Assembly (NCBI RefSeq): GCF_900182795.1
Contig: NZ_FXTX01000009.1
Location: 1-55,395 of the forward strand
Origin: Venenivibrio stagnispumantis
Lineage (GTDB): Bacteria > Aquificota > Aquificia > Aquificales > Hydrogenothermaceae
DNA length: 55,395 nucleotides
Direction of reading: 5' to 3'
The translations under genes were made by a program, and so were the position numbers. The stretch's first letter is position 1. Every line of letters starts with the position of its first letter. The notes under the pieces were generated by a model. It was not told the DNA's origin, searched no databases, and saw only the letters and a program-made list of their open reading frames with translations. This document shows positions 7,597 to 16,944 of the stretch, piece after piece.

Positions 7597-8610
7597 ATGT
7601 TTAATGTTGCAATTCTTGGAGCTACCGGTGCAGTTGGACAAACAATGATAAAAGTTTTGGAAGAAAGGAACTTTCCGATTGATAATATAAAATTTTTGGC
7701 TTCTGAAAGGTCTGCCGGTAAAGAGATTGAATATTATGGTATGAAATATAAAGTAGAGCCGGTATCGGAAGAAGCTTTTGAAGGAATAGATATAGCATTA
7801 TTTTCTGCCGGTGGAGAAAGAAGCAAGAAATGGGCTCCTGTGGCTGTATCCAAAGGTGCAATAGTTATTGATAATAGTTCTGCTTTTAGAATGGAAAATG
7901 ATGTTCCTCTTGTAGTTCCGGAAGTTAATCCGGAAGATGTTAAATGGCACAAAGGAATAATAGCCAATCCAAACTGCTCTACTATTCAGATGGTTGTAGC
8001 TTTATATCCTATACACCAAAGAAAGAAAATAAAAAGAATTTTCGTATCTACATATCAAGCTGTTTCAGGAGCAGGTGCGACAGCAATAGAAGATTTAGAA
8101 ATGGAAACAAAAGCAAGATTTGAAGGAAAATATTACTATCCAAAAGCTTTACCAACCCATATAGCTTTTAATGTAATACCAAGAATAGATAATTTTGAGC
8201 CAAATGGTTATACAAAAGAAGAGATGAAAATGATAAATGAAACAAGAAAAATAATGCATGCTCCTGATATTAAAGTATCTCCAACCTGTGTAAGAGTGCC
8301 GGTTTATATTGGTCATAGTGAAACTGTGGTTATAGAAACGGAAGAACCTATAACTGTAGAAGAAGCAAGAGAGATTTTATCAAAAGCTCCCGGTGTAATT
8401 CTTGAAGATGACCCTTTTAATAATGTTTATCCAACACCAATAGAAGTAGCTGGAAAAGATGATGTTTTTGTCGGTAGAATTAGAAAAGATACTGCTTTTG
8501 ATAATGGTCTTTCTATGTGGATAGTTGCAGATAATCTTAGAAAAGGTGCTGCAACAAATGCTGTTCAGATTGCAGAATTACTTATAAAATACCAATTAAT
8601 TAAAAAATAA
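7597..8610 (+). CDS. asd: Aspartate-semialdehyde dehydrogenase
   Basis: A 337-residue NADP enzyme converting aspartyl phosphate to the semialdehyde for the Lys, Thr and Met branches. It has the GATGAVGQ nucleotide-binding loop, the catalytic Cys in NPNCSTIQ, and the conserved RVPVYIGHSE segment with the acid/base His. A GGAGG site precedes the ATG. The gene stands alone, divergent from the small membrane gene upstream and convergent with rpoD, from which a hairpin separates it. dapD and hom, acting on its product branches, lie elsewhere in the window. Confidence 0.95.
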   Translation: MFNVAILGATGAVGQTMIKVLEERNFPIDNIKFLASERSAGKEIEYYGMKYKVEPVSEEAFEGIDIALFSAGGERSKKWAPVAVSKGAIVIDNSSAFRMENDVPLVVPEVNPEDVKWHKGIIANPNCSTIQMVVALYPIHQRKKIKRIFVSTYQAVSGAGATAIEDLEMETKARFEGKYYYPKALPTHIAFNVIPRIDNFEPNGYTKEEMKMINETRKIMHAPDIKVSPTCVRVPVYIGHSETVVIETEEPITVEEAREILSKAPGVILEDDPFNNVYPTPIEVAGKDDVFVGRIRKDTAFDNGLSMWIVADNLRKGAATNAVQIAELLIKYQLIKK

Positions 8611-8616
8611 TAAAAA

Positions 8617-8634
8617 CGGGCGAATATTCGCCCG
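8617..8634 (-). terminator. Intrinsic terminator after rpoD
   Basis: The perfect palindrome CGGGCGAATATTCGCCCG is followed, on the minus strand, by TTTTTATTATTTTTT, a classic terminator for rpoD. On the plus strand no T run follows, so it would end asd transcripts less efficiently. Confidence 0.85.
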
Positions 8635-8643
8635 CTTAATAAA

Positions 8644-10386
8644 TTAATCTTCAATAAATGGTTTCAAATATTTTGCTCTATGTGGATGTCTTAATTTTCT
8701 TAAAGCTTTTGCTTCTATCTGTCTTATTCTTTCTCTTGTAACACCAAAATGTTTTCCAACTTGCTCCAGAGTATATTCTGTATCATCTTCAAGACCAAAT
8801 CTATATCTTAAAACTTGCTCTTCTCTTTCTGATAAAGTGGATAATACCTCATCAAGCTGAGCTTTCAATGCTTGTTTTAAAACATATTCTTCAGGAGATA
8901 AAACCGATTTATCTGCTATAAAATCTCCAAGTTGTGATTCTTCATCATCACTTACCGGTGTTTCAAGGGAGATAGGCTCCTGTGATGTTCTTAATATCTT
9001 TCTTACCTTATCTGCCGGCATACCAACTTTTTTAGCTATCTCTTCCGGAGTAGGTTCTCTTCCAAGTTCCTGAACCATAGACCTTGCAACTCTGAGTAGT
9101 TTATTGATTGTTTCTATCATATGAACCGGTATTCTTATTGTTCTTGCTTGGTCTGCTATTGCTCTTGTTATAGCCTGTCTTATCCACCATGTAGCATAAG
9201 TTGAAAATTTATAACCTTTTTTATAATCAAATTTATCAACGGCTTTCATTAATCCTATATTTCCTTCTTGAATTAAATCTAAAAACTGTAAGCCTCTGTT
9301 TGTGTATTTTTTAGCTATAGAAACAACAAGTCTTAAATTAGCCTGAACTATAATCTGCTTTATTCTATTAACTTCTTGTCTTCCTTCTTGAATTATATTA
9401 ATTACATGGTCAAATTCAGAAGGAATTGTTCCAATTTTTTCTTTTAAAGATTCTATCTCTTCTTTTAATCTAACTGTTTCTGTTCTCAAAATTTCATATC
9501 TTGGTATAGAAAATCCACTTCTTTCTATTTTCTTGAGTAAAGTTTCATCTTTATGATAATCAGGAGATAATAATTTTTCTATATCTGTATCTATTTTTTC
9601 TATTCTTTTAATTCTTTTTTCAAACTCTTTCTCGCTTTTTCTTAATTTAAGATATAACTCTTTTAATTCATCAGCAATTTTATCAAGTCTTGTAAATTTT
9701 ATGTTAAGTGTTTTGATGAATCTATTTAGTTTTGCATGCTGGATAAGGAACTGTTTTTTTGTTTCTATATCATTATTTTCTACAACTTTCTTTTCAAGCT
9801 CTTTCAAATCTCTGTATAATTTTGCAAGCTCTAATCCTTTTTTTATAAAATCTGCAGAAAATTTATCTATCTGATTTTCACCTTCGTTATCTTCATCCTG
9901 ATATTCTTCCAATTCCATATTTACTATTTCATAAGCTTTTAATTTTCCTTCTGCAACTTTTGCCCAATCATCTAATAATCTTTCAGTTAAGAAAGATGTT
10001 CTTAGTAATCCTCTAAATACTTTTTTTCTGCCCCTTTCCATATCTTTAGATAATCTGATTTCTTCATCTCTTGTTAAAAGAGGGATTTTACCCATTTCTC
10101 TTAGATATAATTTTACAGGGTCATCTGCTTTTGCCCATACATCATCATCAAACTCAACACCAAGATATTCTTCTAAATCAATATTTTCTTCTGATATTGG
10201 CTTTTTGTCTTCTACCACATCAATATTTAATTCATTTAAATACTCAATAAGATAATCTAAATGATGGTCTGAATGGAGAATATCTTCATCAATAACCTCA
10301 TTAATTTCCGAGTAAGTAACATAACCTTTTTCTTTTGCAATGTTAATCAACCTTCTGACATCATCTCTTTCATAAAGGGCTGCCAT
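8644..10386 (-). CDS. rpoD: Primary sigma factor RpoD (sigma-70)
   Basis: A 580-residue housekeeping sigma factor. Visible regions: 1.2 ([22 protein letters not shown]), a long charged non-conserved insert of about 200 residues, region 2 ([18 protein letters not shown], then ATWWIRQAI near residue 395-402), region 3 ([15 protein letters not shown]) and region 4.2 with the HTH ([30 protein letters not shown]). It lies 5 bases after dnaG, the conserved dnaG-rpoD order. The long insert between regions 1.2 and 2 is typical of group 1 factors. Confidence 0.96.
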   Translation of the reverse strand: MAALYERDDVRRLINIAKEKGYVTYSEINEVIDEDILHSDHHLDYLIEYLNELNIDVVEDKKPISEENIDLEEYLGVEFDDDVWAKADDPVKLYLREMGKIPLLTRDEEIRLSKDMERGRKKVFRGLLRTSFLTERLLDDWAKVAEGKLKAYEIVNMELEEYQDEDNEGENQIDKFSADFIKKGLELAKLYRDLKELEKKVVENNDIETKKQFLIQHAKLNRFIKTLNIKFTRLDKIADELKELYLKLRKSEKEFEKRIKRIEKIDTDIEKLLSPDYHKDETLLKKIERSGFSIPRYEILRTETVRLKEEIESLKEKIGTIPSEFDHVINIIQEGRQEVNRIKQIIVQANLRLVVSIAKKYTNRGLQFLDLIQEGNIGLMKAVDKFDYKKGYKFSTYATWWIRQAITRAIADQARTIRIPVHMIETINKLLRVARSMVQELGREPTPEEIAKKVGMPADKVRKILRTSQEPISLETPVSDDEESQLGDFIADKSVLSPEEYVLKQALKAQLDEVLSTLSEREEQVLRYRFGLEDDTEYTLEQVGKHFGVTRERIRQIEAKALRKLRHPHRAKYLKPFIED

Positions 10387-10391
10387 TTATA

Positions 10392-12035
10392 TTACCTCCT
10401 ATTTTTAAGTTCGTTTAATTTAGATTTTTTTATCAGTAATAAATCTGTTGGGTTTGTTTCCGGATTAAATGCAAGAAGTCCAAGTTCTTTTTCTTTCCAA
10501 TCTGCTTGAAGTTTTTTTACAATCTGATTTATAGATTCTTCTGTTGGCTCTTCTTCAAAATTTAAGATAATTTGCTCTTCTTCTTCTCCCAATTTATCTT
10601 CCTTAATCTGTTCTATAAAATATCTAAAAAGTTGTGAAACTAACATTTTATCAAAAAAATCATATTTTTTCAATAATGTTTTATCTTTTATTATGGCTTT
10701 CAGTAATAATCTTTCATTATAATTTAGATTTAATTTATTTTTATCTTTTTCTTCCGGTTTTTCTTTCTTTATATTAGCTCTTAATTTTTGCAATCTTGTA
10801 TAAAATATATCTTTTGTTGTTCCAATGGCTTTGGCAAGTAATTCTAAATAAGTGTCTAATTTAGATATATTTTCTACATTTGCCAAAAGTTCTAAATAAA
10901 TATTTATTATATCTTCTCTTTTTTTTCTTGTATTAATATCTTGTAAATCTTTTAAAGATAATAAATTATCTATTAAAACATCAAAAATATCTTTTGCCTC
11001 ATCTAATAAGGATTTTACAAATCTGTATCCTTTTGTTGATAAATCTGCAGGGTCTTTTCCTTCCGGTATTTTTAAATATTTTATTTCTAAATCTTTTTTA
11101 AGTAATTCTTTTGATGCAGAAATAACGGCTTTTTTCCCTGCATTATCATTATCAAACATAAGTATTACCGAATTTGCAAACTTAGAGATAAGATTTGCAT
11201 GTTCTTTTGTAAAGGCTGTGCCAAGGGTAGCAACTACATTTTTTATTCCAATCTGCCACAAAGATAATAAATCAATATATCCTTCTACAATAATAACTTC
11301 ATTTTTTTCCCTGATATAATCCCTTGCTTCATAAAAGCCATATAATACTTCACTTTTTCTATATATTACTGTTTCCGGTGAGTTTATATATTTTGCTGTA
11401 TTACTATCTTTTATTATCCTGCCACCAAATGCTACTATATTGCCTTTTTGGTCTTTAATGGGAAAAATAATTCTTCCACTAAATCTATCCTTTTTGTTGT
11501 TATTTAAAATTCCAATTTGAGTAAGCTCTTCATCGGTTATATTGTTTTCTTTTGCATATTTTAACAGAAGATTATTATCTTCCGGAGAATATCCAAGTTC
11601 AAAATGTTCTATAACTGAAGGGGAGAGATTTCTATCAAAAAGATAATTTTTTGCTTCTTTATTATGTTTTAACTGTTCTTTATAAAATTCTGTTATTTTT
11701 TTTGTAACTGAATATAATCCTTTGAAATTACTTTCTTTGCCGGTATATTTTATCGGAATACCATATTTATTTGCTAACTTTACTACTGCATCAATGTATG
11801 ATAAACCTTCATATTCCATAACAAATTTAATAGCATCTCCGGCTTTTCCGCAGCCAAAACATTTGAATATATTTTTATCCGGTGATACCATAAAAGAAGG
11901 TGTTTTTTCATTATGAAAAGGACAAAGGGCAGTATAAGACGAACCAACTCTTTTTAAAGTTATATAATCGGATATAACATCATAAACATTAGCTCTTTTT
12001 TGGACTTCTTCAATAACAGAAGGGTCTATTCCCAT
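10392..12035 (-). CDS. dnaG: DNA primase DnaG
   Basis: A 547-residue primase that lays RNA primers at the replication fork. The N-terminal zinc site is Cys38, His41, Cys59 and Cys62 (CPFH...CFGC). The TOPRIM domain shows VEGYIDLLSL and MFDNDNAGKKA with the metal-binding acidic residues. The C-terminal helicase-interaction domain appears shorter than in E. coli (581 residues overall). It is followed directly by rpoD. Confidence 0.95.
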   Translation of the reverse strand: MGIDPSVIEEVQKRANVYDVISDYITLKRVGSSYTALCPFHNEKTPSFMVSPDKNIFKCFGCGKAGDAIKFVMEYEGLSYIDAVVKLANKYGIPIKYTGKESNFKGLYSVTKKITEFYKEQLKHNKEAKNYLFDRNLSPSVIEHFELGYSPEDNNLLLKYAKENNITDEELTQIGILNNNKKDRFSGRIIFPIKDQKGNIVAFGGRIIKDSNTAKYINSPETVIYRKSEVLYGFYEARDYIREKNEVIIVEGYIDLLSLWQIGIKNVVATLGTAFTKEHANLISKFANSVILMFDNDNAGKKAVISASKELLKKDLEIKYLKIPEGKDPADLSTKGYRFVKSLLDEAKDIFDVLIDNLLSLKDLQDINTRKKREDIINIYLELLANVENISKLDTYLELLAKAIGTTKDIFYTRLQKLRANIKKEKPEEKDKNKLNLNYNERLLLKAIIKDKTLLKKYDFFDKMLVSQLFRYFIEQIKEDKLGEEEEQIILNFEEEPTEESINQIVKKLQADWKEKELGLLAFNPETNPTDLLLIKKSKLNELKNRR

Positions 12036-12082
12036 TTTATCTCCGTTTTAATTTAAACAAAGATAAAATTTATAAAATTTTT

Positions 12083-12727
12083 TCAAAATTTCAAGTTTAA
12101 AATAACCTGCAAAATCCCTATAAAAAATCCAATAACACCACCAAGATAAGTTATGTATTTAAGCTGTTTTTGAGAAAATCCAAGAACAATATTTTCCAAA
12201 GTTTCTAAATCTATTTCCATAAGAGTTTCTTTTACCATTTTTTCAATTTCTAACCTTTGGATAACTTTTATCAATTTTTCTTCTAAATTTTTTTCAATAT
12301 CTTCTTTATACTCTTTATCAACTAAATTTATTATTTTTTCTTTTAGCTTTGGTTTATATTTATCAAAAATTTTTTCTATATTGGATTTTCCAATAAATGA
12401 AAATTTATCTTCTATATAATGTTGAATATCATTTATCAGTTTATCAACCAAATTGTGTAATAAATCTTCCATTAAGATTTCTTGAAATTTAGCATCTTTA
12501 AATAATTTATTTAATTTTTCCGGTGTAATTAGATGTGTATATATTGTTTTTGCTATTGCTGTTGATATCTCTTCTCTTTGTTTTGGTATCAATCCGGGGG
12601 TAAATGGTATTTTAATATTAAAAATCCTTTTTTCTTCAAAAGGTCTAAAAAGCATTTTAATTGCAAGCCAGTTTGTGATATATCCAATAAAAGCTCCTAT
12701 CAAGGGTGGAAGAATATAATCTATCAT
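12083..12727 (-). CDS. DUF445 family membrane protein
   Basis: A 214-residue protein with an N-terminal membrane segment and family signature (PLIGAFIGYITNWLAIKMLFRP, then PFTPGLIPKQREEIS), a charged helical middle region, and a C-terminal membrane helix after the TYLGGVIGFFIG turn. The family (YheB-like) is widespread but of unknown function. The start overlaps the stop of the SPOR gene by 4 bases, so it belongs to the argS-SPOR-DUF445 operon. Confidence 0.8.
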   Translation of the reverse strand: MIDYILPPLIGAFIGYITNWLAIKMLFRPFEEKRIFNIKIPFTPGLIPKQREEISTAIAKTIYTHLITPEKLNKLFKDAKFQEILMEDLLHNLVDKLINDIQHYIEDKFSFIGKSNIEKIFDKYKPKLKEKIINLVDKEYKEDIEKNLEEKLIKVIQRLEIEKMVKETLMEIDLETLENIVLGFSQKQLKYITYLGGVIGFFIGILQVILNLKF

Positions 12728-13494
12728 TTTGTTATTTTAAGAAAACCTTTAATATCATGTTCTCTCATATAATCTCTTGCATCTTTTTCAGATTTAAACT
12801 TTCCTACTAAAACTTTATATAAACCACCTTCATTGATAACAAATGCATTTTTTAAATTTTGTTCTTTTATAACCGACTTTGCTTTTTCTTCTGTAGAAAA
12901 AGCTCCTATTTGAATAGAATAGATAATATTTTCTTGTTGTGGTTTTTCTTCCATTTTTGGTTGCTGTTTATTTTCTGATTCTTTTTTAACTATTTTCTCT
13001 TCTTCTTTTTGTTTATTTTCAGTCTGTTTTGCTTTTTCTTGCTCTTTTTGGTTGGATTTAGCTTCTGTTTGTTTTATTTCTTTCTGCTTTTCTTTTTCTA
13101 CTATTTTTTCTTGCTCTTTTAAAGTAGGTTTAGTTTCTTTTTCTTGTTCTTTTTGATTAGGTTTTTCTTCTGCCTGTTTTGTTTCTTTTTGCTTTTCTAA
13201 TTTATTTTCCTGATTTTGTTCTATATTGGGTTGTTCTGATGTAATTTGGTTTTGTGGTTGTATTTGATTATTTTCTTCTATTTGTTTAGGTGGTTGAGGT
13301 GATGAAGGTAATTTATTTATATTTGTAACTTGCGGTTCTGATACTTCTTTATTTGAAAGAAAATATAAGCCTGCACCGGCAAATAACATAAAAGCCAACA
13401 AACCGGAGAGAAATATTATCAATCTTTCCATTTTTTCTTTCTTTTTTCTTTGTTCTGCTCTTTTTAAAACTTCTCTGAACTCATTATGGTTCAT
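12724..13494 (-). CDS. SPOR-domain membrane protein
   Basis: A protein of about 256 residues: a short charged cytoplasmic N terminus, one membrane helix (about residues 25-47), a roughly 120-residue linker almost wholly of E, K, Q, N and T, and a C-terminal SPOR domain (SIQIGAFSTEEKAKSVIKEQ ... LYKVLVGKFKSEKDARDYM). SPOR domains bind denuded glycan at the division septum. The ATG at 13494 overlaps the argS stop; a GTG one codon upstream is also possible. The linker explains the repetitive DNA at 12950-13300. Confidence 0.85.
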   Translation of the reverse strand: MNHNEFREVLKRAEQRKKKEKMERLIIFLSGLLAFMLFAGAGLYFLSNKEVSEPQVTNINKLPSSPQPPKQIEENNQIQPQNQITSEQPNIEQNQENKLEKQKETKQAEEKPNQKEQEKETKPTLKEQEKIVEKEKQKEIKQTEAKSNQKEQEKAKQTENKQKEEEKIVKKESENKQQPKMEEKPQQENIIYSIQIGAFSTEEKAKSVIKEQNLKNAFVINEGGLYKVLVGKFKSEKDARDYMREHDIKGFLKITK

Positions 13495-15152
13495 CACATT
13501 CTCTCCACCGGTGTTATACCCATAAGTTTAAATAATAATCTTAATGCATTTCTAACAGCTTTAAGTAAAAATAATCTTGCCTTTAATAAATCTTCGTCAT
13601 TTTCTACTAAAAATTTATATCCGTAATAATATTTATGCAATTTTGAAGCTATTTCATAAGTTAATTGGGTTATTTTGTGAGGTTGTTCTTTTTCTGCTAT
13701 CTCTTTTAGTTGTTCCGGTAATACTGCCAAACTTTTCATTATGCTTTTCTCTATATCTTCTTTAAGTAAATTTAAATCTGCTGAAAAATCTTGTTCTGCA
13801 TCAAATCCAAATCTATCTTTTGCTTCTCTAAATACGCTACATATTCTTGCATGGGCATACTGGACATAGAATACCGGATTTTCATTACTTTTTTGAAGGG
13901 CAACATCTATATCAAAATTAAGGTGGGTATTACTATCTTTTGTTAAAAAGAAATAAATAACTGCATCTTTTCCTACTTCATCAACTAATTCTCTTAAAGT
14001 TATAAATTCACCGGCTCTTTTGGACATTTTAATTTCTTCACCATTTTTGAATAACTTAACCAACTGAATAAATAAAACCCTAATCCAGTTTTCCGGTGCT
14101 CCAAAAGCCATAACTGCTGCTTTTAATCTCGGAAAATATCCGTGATGGTCTGCTCCCCATATATTTACAATAAAATCATAATTTCTTCTGAATTTATCAT
14201 AATGATAAGCTATATCTCCCATAAAATATGTATATTCACCATCTGATTTTCTTAAAACTCTATCTTTATCATCTCCATAAATTGTTGTTTTAAGCCATAA
14301 TGCTCCATCTTTTTCATAAACAAGATTTTTCTCTTTTAGAAAATTCAGAGCTTCCTCTACTTTACCATGTTCATAAAGATATTTTTCACTATACCATATA
14401 TCAAACTCTACTCCTATCAATTTTAAATCTTCTTTTATTTTATCTAATAAATAAATTTTTGCATAATTACTACAAAATTCTATTGCTTCATCTTCATCTA
14501 AAAATGATAATATTTTTTCCCTTTCATAATGGTATAACTCTTTTGCTATATCTTTTATATATTCTCCATGGTAACCGTCTTCCGGAAATGGATAATCCGG
14601 TTCTTCTATCTGTCTAAATCTTGCATATACAGATTCTCCAAGCTTTCTAATCTGCCTTCCTGCATCATTTATATAAAACTCTCTTTCTACAATATATCCT
14701 GCATATTCATAAAGATTTGAAAGAACATTACCTACAACTGCACCTCTTCCGTGTCCAAGATGTAGAGGACCGGTAGGATTTGCACTAACAAATTCAATAT
14801 TTATTTTTCCTTTTTTATTTTTTTCTTTTCCAAATTCTTCTTTTTCTTGATTTATCTGTTTTAATATATTATGGTAATACTTATCAGATAAAAATATATT
14901 GATAAATCCACCACCGGCTACCTGAATTTCTTTAAAGATATCTTCTTTTTGTAATATTTCTTTTATTTGATTTGCTATTTCTACCGGTTTTTTACCTAAG
15001 GATTTAGAAAGTAAAAAAGCTATATTTAAAGAAAAATCACCAAATTTTTCTTCTTTTGGTGTTTCTATCTTTACTTTTTCTCTAATTTTATTAATTTCCG
15101 GTATATCTTTTTCAATCTTTTCTAAAACAAAATTAAGTATATCTTCTCTCAA
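13494..15152 (-). CDS. argS: Arginyl-tRNA synthetase
   Basis: A 552-residue class I synthetase. The additional N-terminal domain is followed by the HIGH-type motif in SANPTGPLHLGHGRGAV, a YFMGDIAYHYDKF segment, a KMSKRAG motif (KMSKS class), and a C-terminal anticodon-binding helical domain (DALRY-like end with LRLLFKLMGITPVERM). Length is normal. Its stop overlaps the start of the SPOR gene. Confidence 0.96.
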   Translation of the reverse strand: MREDILNFVLEKIEKDIPEINKIREKVKIETPKEEKFGDFSLNIAFLLSKSLGKKPVEIANQIKEILQKEDIFKEIQVAGGGFINIFLSDKYYHNILKQINQEKEEFGKEKNKKGKINIEFVSANPTGPLHLGHGRGAVVGNVLSNLYEYAGYIVEREFYINDAGRQIRKLGESVYARFRQIEEPDYPFPEDGYHGEYIKDIAKELYHYEREKILSFLDEDEAIEFCSNYAKIYLLDKIKEDLKLIGVEFDIWYSEKYLYEHGKVEEALNFLKEKNLVYEKDGALWLKTTIYGDDKDRVLRKSDGEYTYFMGDIAYHYDKFRRNYDFIVNIWGADHHGYFPRLKAAVMAFGAPENWIRVLFIQLVKLFKNGEEIKMSKRAGEFITLRELVDEVGKDAVIYFFLTKDSNTHLNFDIDVALQKSNENPVFYVQYAHARICSVFREAKDRFGFDAEQDFSADLNLLKEDIEKSIMKSLAVLPEQLKEIAEKEQPHKITQLTYEIASKLHKYYYGYKFLVENDEDLLKARLFLLKAVRNALRLLFKLMGITPVERM

Positions 15153-15166
15153 TATTTCCTCCTTTT

Positions 15167-15472
15167 TTAGTATTTTCTGCAGATAATAAATATAATACCT
15201 AATAAATAAATAAAAATCACTATTAGATTAAGTATATCAAATTTTGTTAAGATTAATGGAAGATATATAACCAATCCGGTTAGTAAAGCTGTAGAAGAAC
15301 AATTTTTTATATTTTTATTTTTAAGGAAAGGGATAAATAATAATAAACCTAAAATAGCTATATGGTTAAGATTGCCATACTCATTAAGATTATATAAATA
15401 CAGAAGATAAAAAATGGAATTCAGTATTAAACTTAGAATAAAAACAAAAATTAAATCTTTATAAAAAACCAT
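15167..15472 (-). CDS. Small hydrophobic membrane protein, unknown
   Basis: A 101-residue protein with four hydrophobic stretches and few charged residues apart from a lysine cluster in the middle (FLKNKNIKN). It ends 14 bases before argS on the same strand and so may be the first gene of that operon. I do not recognise a family. Confidence 0.5.
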   Translation of the reverse strand: MVFYKDLIFVFILSLILNSIFYLLYLYNLNEYGNLNHIAILGLLLFIPFLKNKNIKNCSSTALLTGLVIYLPLILTKFDILNLIVIFIYLLGIIFIICRKY

Positions 15473-15492
15473 ACAAATATTATATAATAAAA

Positions 15493-15515
15493 AGGAGAGG
15501 CATTTTACCTCTCCT
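15493..15515 (-). terminator. Intrinsic terminator after the cold-shock genes
   Basis: On the minus strand AGGAGAGG and CCTCTCCT form an 8-bp perfect stem with a 7-base loop, followed by TTTTTATTATATA. It lies 8 bases after the second csp stop. Confidence 0.85.
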
Positions 15516-15522
15516 ATAAGAT

Positions 15523-15729
15523 TTAAAGAGCTACTACGTTTTGTGCTCTTGGTCCTTTTTCGTCCTGAACTATTTCAAATTCTACTTTTTGTCCTTCTTC
15601 AAGATTTCTAAAACCTTTTGCTTGGATTGCAGAATAATGAACAAATATATCTTGTCCGTTATCATCTCTTGTAATAAATCCAAAACCTTTTTTTGAGTCA
15701 AACCATTTAACTGTTCCTGTAATACGCAC
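15523..15729 (-). CDS. Cold-shock domain protein, second copy
   Basis: A 68-residue CspA-type protein with RNP1 (KGFGFIT) and RNP2 (DIFVHYSAI), an OB-fold that binds single-stranded RNA/DNA. The start is GTG with an AGGAGG site about 7 bases upstream. It lies 12 bases behind a closely similar gene, so both come from one transcript and a recent duplication is likely. Confidence 0.93.
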   Translation of the reverse strand: MRITGTVKWFDSKKGFGFITRDDNGQDIFVHYSAIQAKGFRNLEEGQKVEFEIVQDEKGPRAQNVVAL

Positions 15730-15741
15730 TTCTGAAACCTC

Positions 15742-15948
15742 CTACAATCTTACTACATTTTGTGCTTTTGGACCTTTTTGGTCTTTAGCAATTTCAAACT
15801 CAACTTTTTGCCCTTCTTCTAATGTTTTAAAACCATTAGATTGAATAGCTGAAAAATGAACAAAAACATCTCCTTGGCCATCATCTCTTGTGATGAAACC
15901 ATAGCCTTTTTTTGAATCAAACCACTTAACTGTACCAGTGATACGCAT
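15742..15948 (-). CDS. Cold-shock domain protein, first copy
   Basis: A 68-residue CspA-type protein with RNP1 (KGYGFIT) and RNP2 (DVFVHFSAI). It starts ATG with a GGAGG site upstream and is preceded by an unusually long leader (see 15949-16085). It differs from its neighbour at about a fifth of positions. Such proteins act as RNA chaperones. Confidence 0.93.
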   Translation of the reverse strand: MRITGTVKWFDSKKGYGFITRDDGQGDVFVHFSAIQSNGFKTLEEGQKVEFEIAKDQKGPKAQNVVRL

Positions 15949-16085
15949 GTGTCTAAAACCTCCAATAAAATATTAAAATTAACCTCTCTAAAAGAAGAGG
16001 TTTAAAGAAATACCTACTTTGATTTAGGTTTTGAGATGGGACTTTTTGATACTCCCCTTACTTCTTTAAACATCTTCTTTTTGTT
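15949..16085 (-). promoter_or_regulatory. Long structured 5' leader of the csp pair
   Basis: The distance from the predicted start of transcription to the csp ATG is about 137 bases. The leader holds three hairpins: AACCTCT/AGAGGTT at 15981-16002, CCTA/TAGG at about 16012-16027, and GGGGA/TCCC at about 16038-16058. Long structured leaders that control stability and translation are typical of cspA-type mRNAs; the particular folds here are my reading. Confidence 0.5.
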
Positions 16086-16091
16086 ATTTAA

Positions 16092-16122
16092 ATAGTATGT
16101 TTCCATTTTTGTAAAAAGTCAA
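16092..16122 (-). promoter_or_regulatory. Sigma-70-type promoter for the csp pair
   Basis: On the minus strand TTGACT (16117-16122) and TACTAT (16092-16097) are separated by 19 bases. The -35 is close to consensus; the spacer is slightly long. Confidence 0.5.
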
Positions 16123-16200
16123 TATTTAATTGCACTAAATAAGTGCAAAATTTCGTTATATATTTATTGTCAAATCAAATCCTTTAAATATCTGTAAAAG

Positions 16201-16317
16201 GGTATTTGGAGAGATATAAAGGGTGTAATAGTCCTCCCTGTGAATTACTGAGTTATATCAGCAATTCCAAATCCCTGATGTGTGTGGAATAATTTAGGGG
16301 GTACTATATGAAATACC
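16201..16317 (+). ncRNA. Candidate multibranched structured RNA
   Basis: No protein reads through 16141-16297. GGTATTT (16201-16207) can pair with AAATACC (16311-16317) and enclose three hairpins: AGGG/CCCT (16220-16239); GAATT-A-CTGA paired with TCAG-C-AATTC around a 6-base loop (16242-16267); and CCCTGA/TTTAGGG (16273-16299). A possible promoter, TTGTCA with a weak -10, lies near 16169. It precedes a moaA remnant, and moaA genes often have molybdenum-cofactor riboswitches, but I could not match that consensus. The 3' arm of the closing stem lies in the moaA coding remnant, so it may be accidental. Confidence 0.3.
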
Positions 16318-16597
16318 TTCTCTAAAAGTAAAGGTAGGATTTATAACTCCTATATCTAATCCATTTTGTGATGGATGTTCAAAATTAAGACTTACAGCAG
16401 AAGGAAAGATTAAACTCTGTCTTAGAACCGATGAAGAGATACATGCGAAAGATATTATCAGAAAAGGCACAGATGAAGAACTTGATAACTTTATTCAACA
16501 TCTCTTAATACAAAAAGAAATATCTAATCAAAATATACAAAAATCAAACTATGCCTTTTCTGATTGTGTCAGGGTTATGACAAGTATCGGTGGTTAA
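16298..16597 (+). pseudogene. moaA: moaA 3' fragment
   Basis: An open frame of 99 codons without a start codon encodes the C-terminal third of MoaA (GTP 3',8-cyclase of molybdenum cofactor synthesis). It reads YEIPSLKVKVGFITPISNPF, then the C-terminal cluster cysteines CDGC and, 13 residues after the second, KLCL, and ends in MTSIGG*, close to the usual GG terminus required by MoaA. The radical SAM N-terminal two thirds are absent, as is any other moa/moe gene. An in-frame stop at 16295 separates it from the upstream non-coding stretch. It is best explained as a deletion remnant. Confidence 0.85.
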
Positions 16598-16944
16598 TAT
16601 TTAGGAACCGTAGGGTCTATATAATCAGACCAAGCATAAATACCGCCTTCTACGTTTTTAACCCTTGTAAAACCATTTTCCAGAAGCCATAATGTAGCTT
16701 GTAAGCTTCTATTTCCGGTTCTACAGAAAACATATATATCTTTATCTTTCGGTAAGCTATTTATAACTCTTGGCAAGCTCATAAGTGGAACGAGCATAGC
16801 TTCTTTTTCTTTTATTCTGGAAAAATTGTATTCCTGTGGTTCTCTTACATCTAATAATATAAAATCTTCTCCTTTATCAATCTTTTCTTTTAGCTCCTGC
16901 ACTGAAATATGTATTTTCTTATAAGTTTCTTTATCTAAGAACAA
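16594..16944 (-). CDS. Rhodanese-like sulfurtransferase
   Basis: A 116-residue single-domain rhodanese with the active loop CRTGNRS (catalytic Cys), the LLDVREPQEY motif near the N terminus and GGIYAW near the C terminus. The start is TTG at 16944, 8 bases after a GGAGG site; an ATG just upstream is out of frame and stops after six codons. The stop codon overlaps that of the moaA remnant on the other strand. Single-domain rhodaneses carry sulfur as a persulfide; the donor and acceptor are not evident here. Confidence 0.88.
   Translation of the reverse strand: MFLDKETYKKIHISVQELKEKIDKGEDFILLDVREPQEYNFSRIKEKEAMLVPLMSLPRVINSLPKDKDIYVFCRTGNRSLQATLWLLENGFTRVKNVEGGIYAWSDYIDPTVPKY

Noticed and set aside
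12950-13300. Apparent tandem DNA repeats (TTTTCTTGCTCTTTTTG-like) as a repeat array
   Set aside because: They lie in frame within the SPOR protein and encode its E/K/Q-rich linker; spacing is irregular and there is no CRISPR structure.
16201-16317. Naming the non-coding stretch a molybdenum-cofactor riboswitch
   Set aside because: Position before moaA is suggestive, but I could not match the known consensus; it is reported only as a structured candidate.
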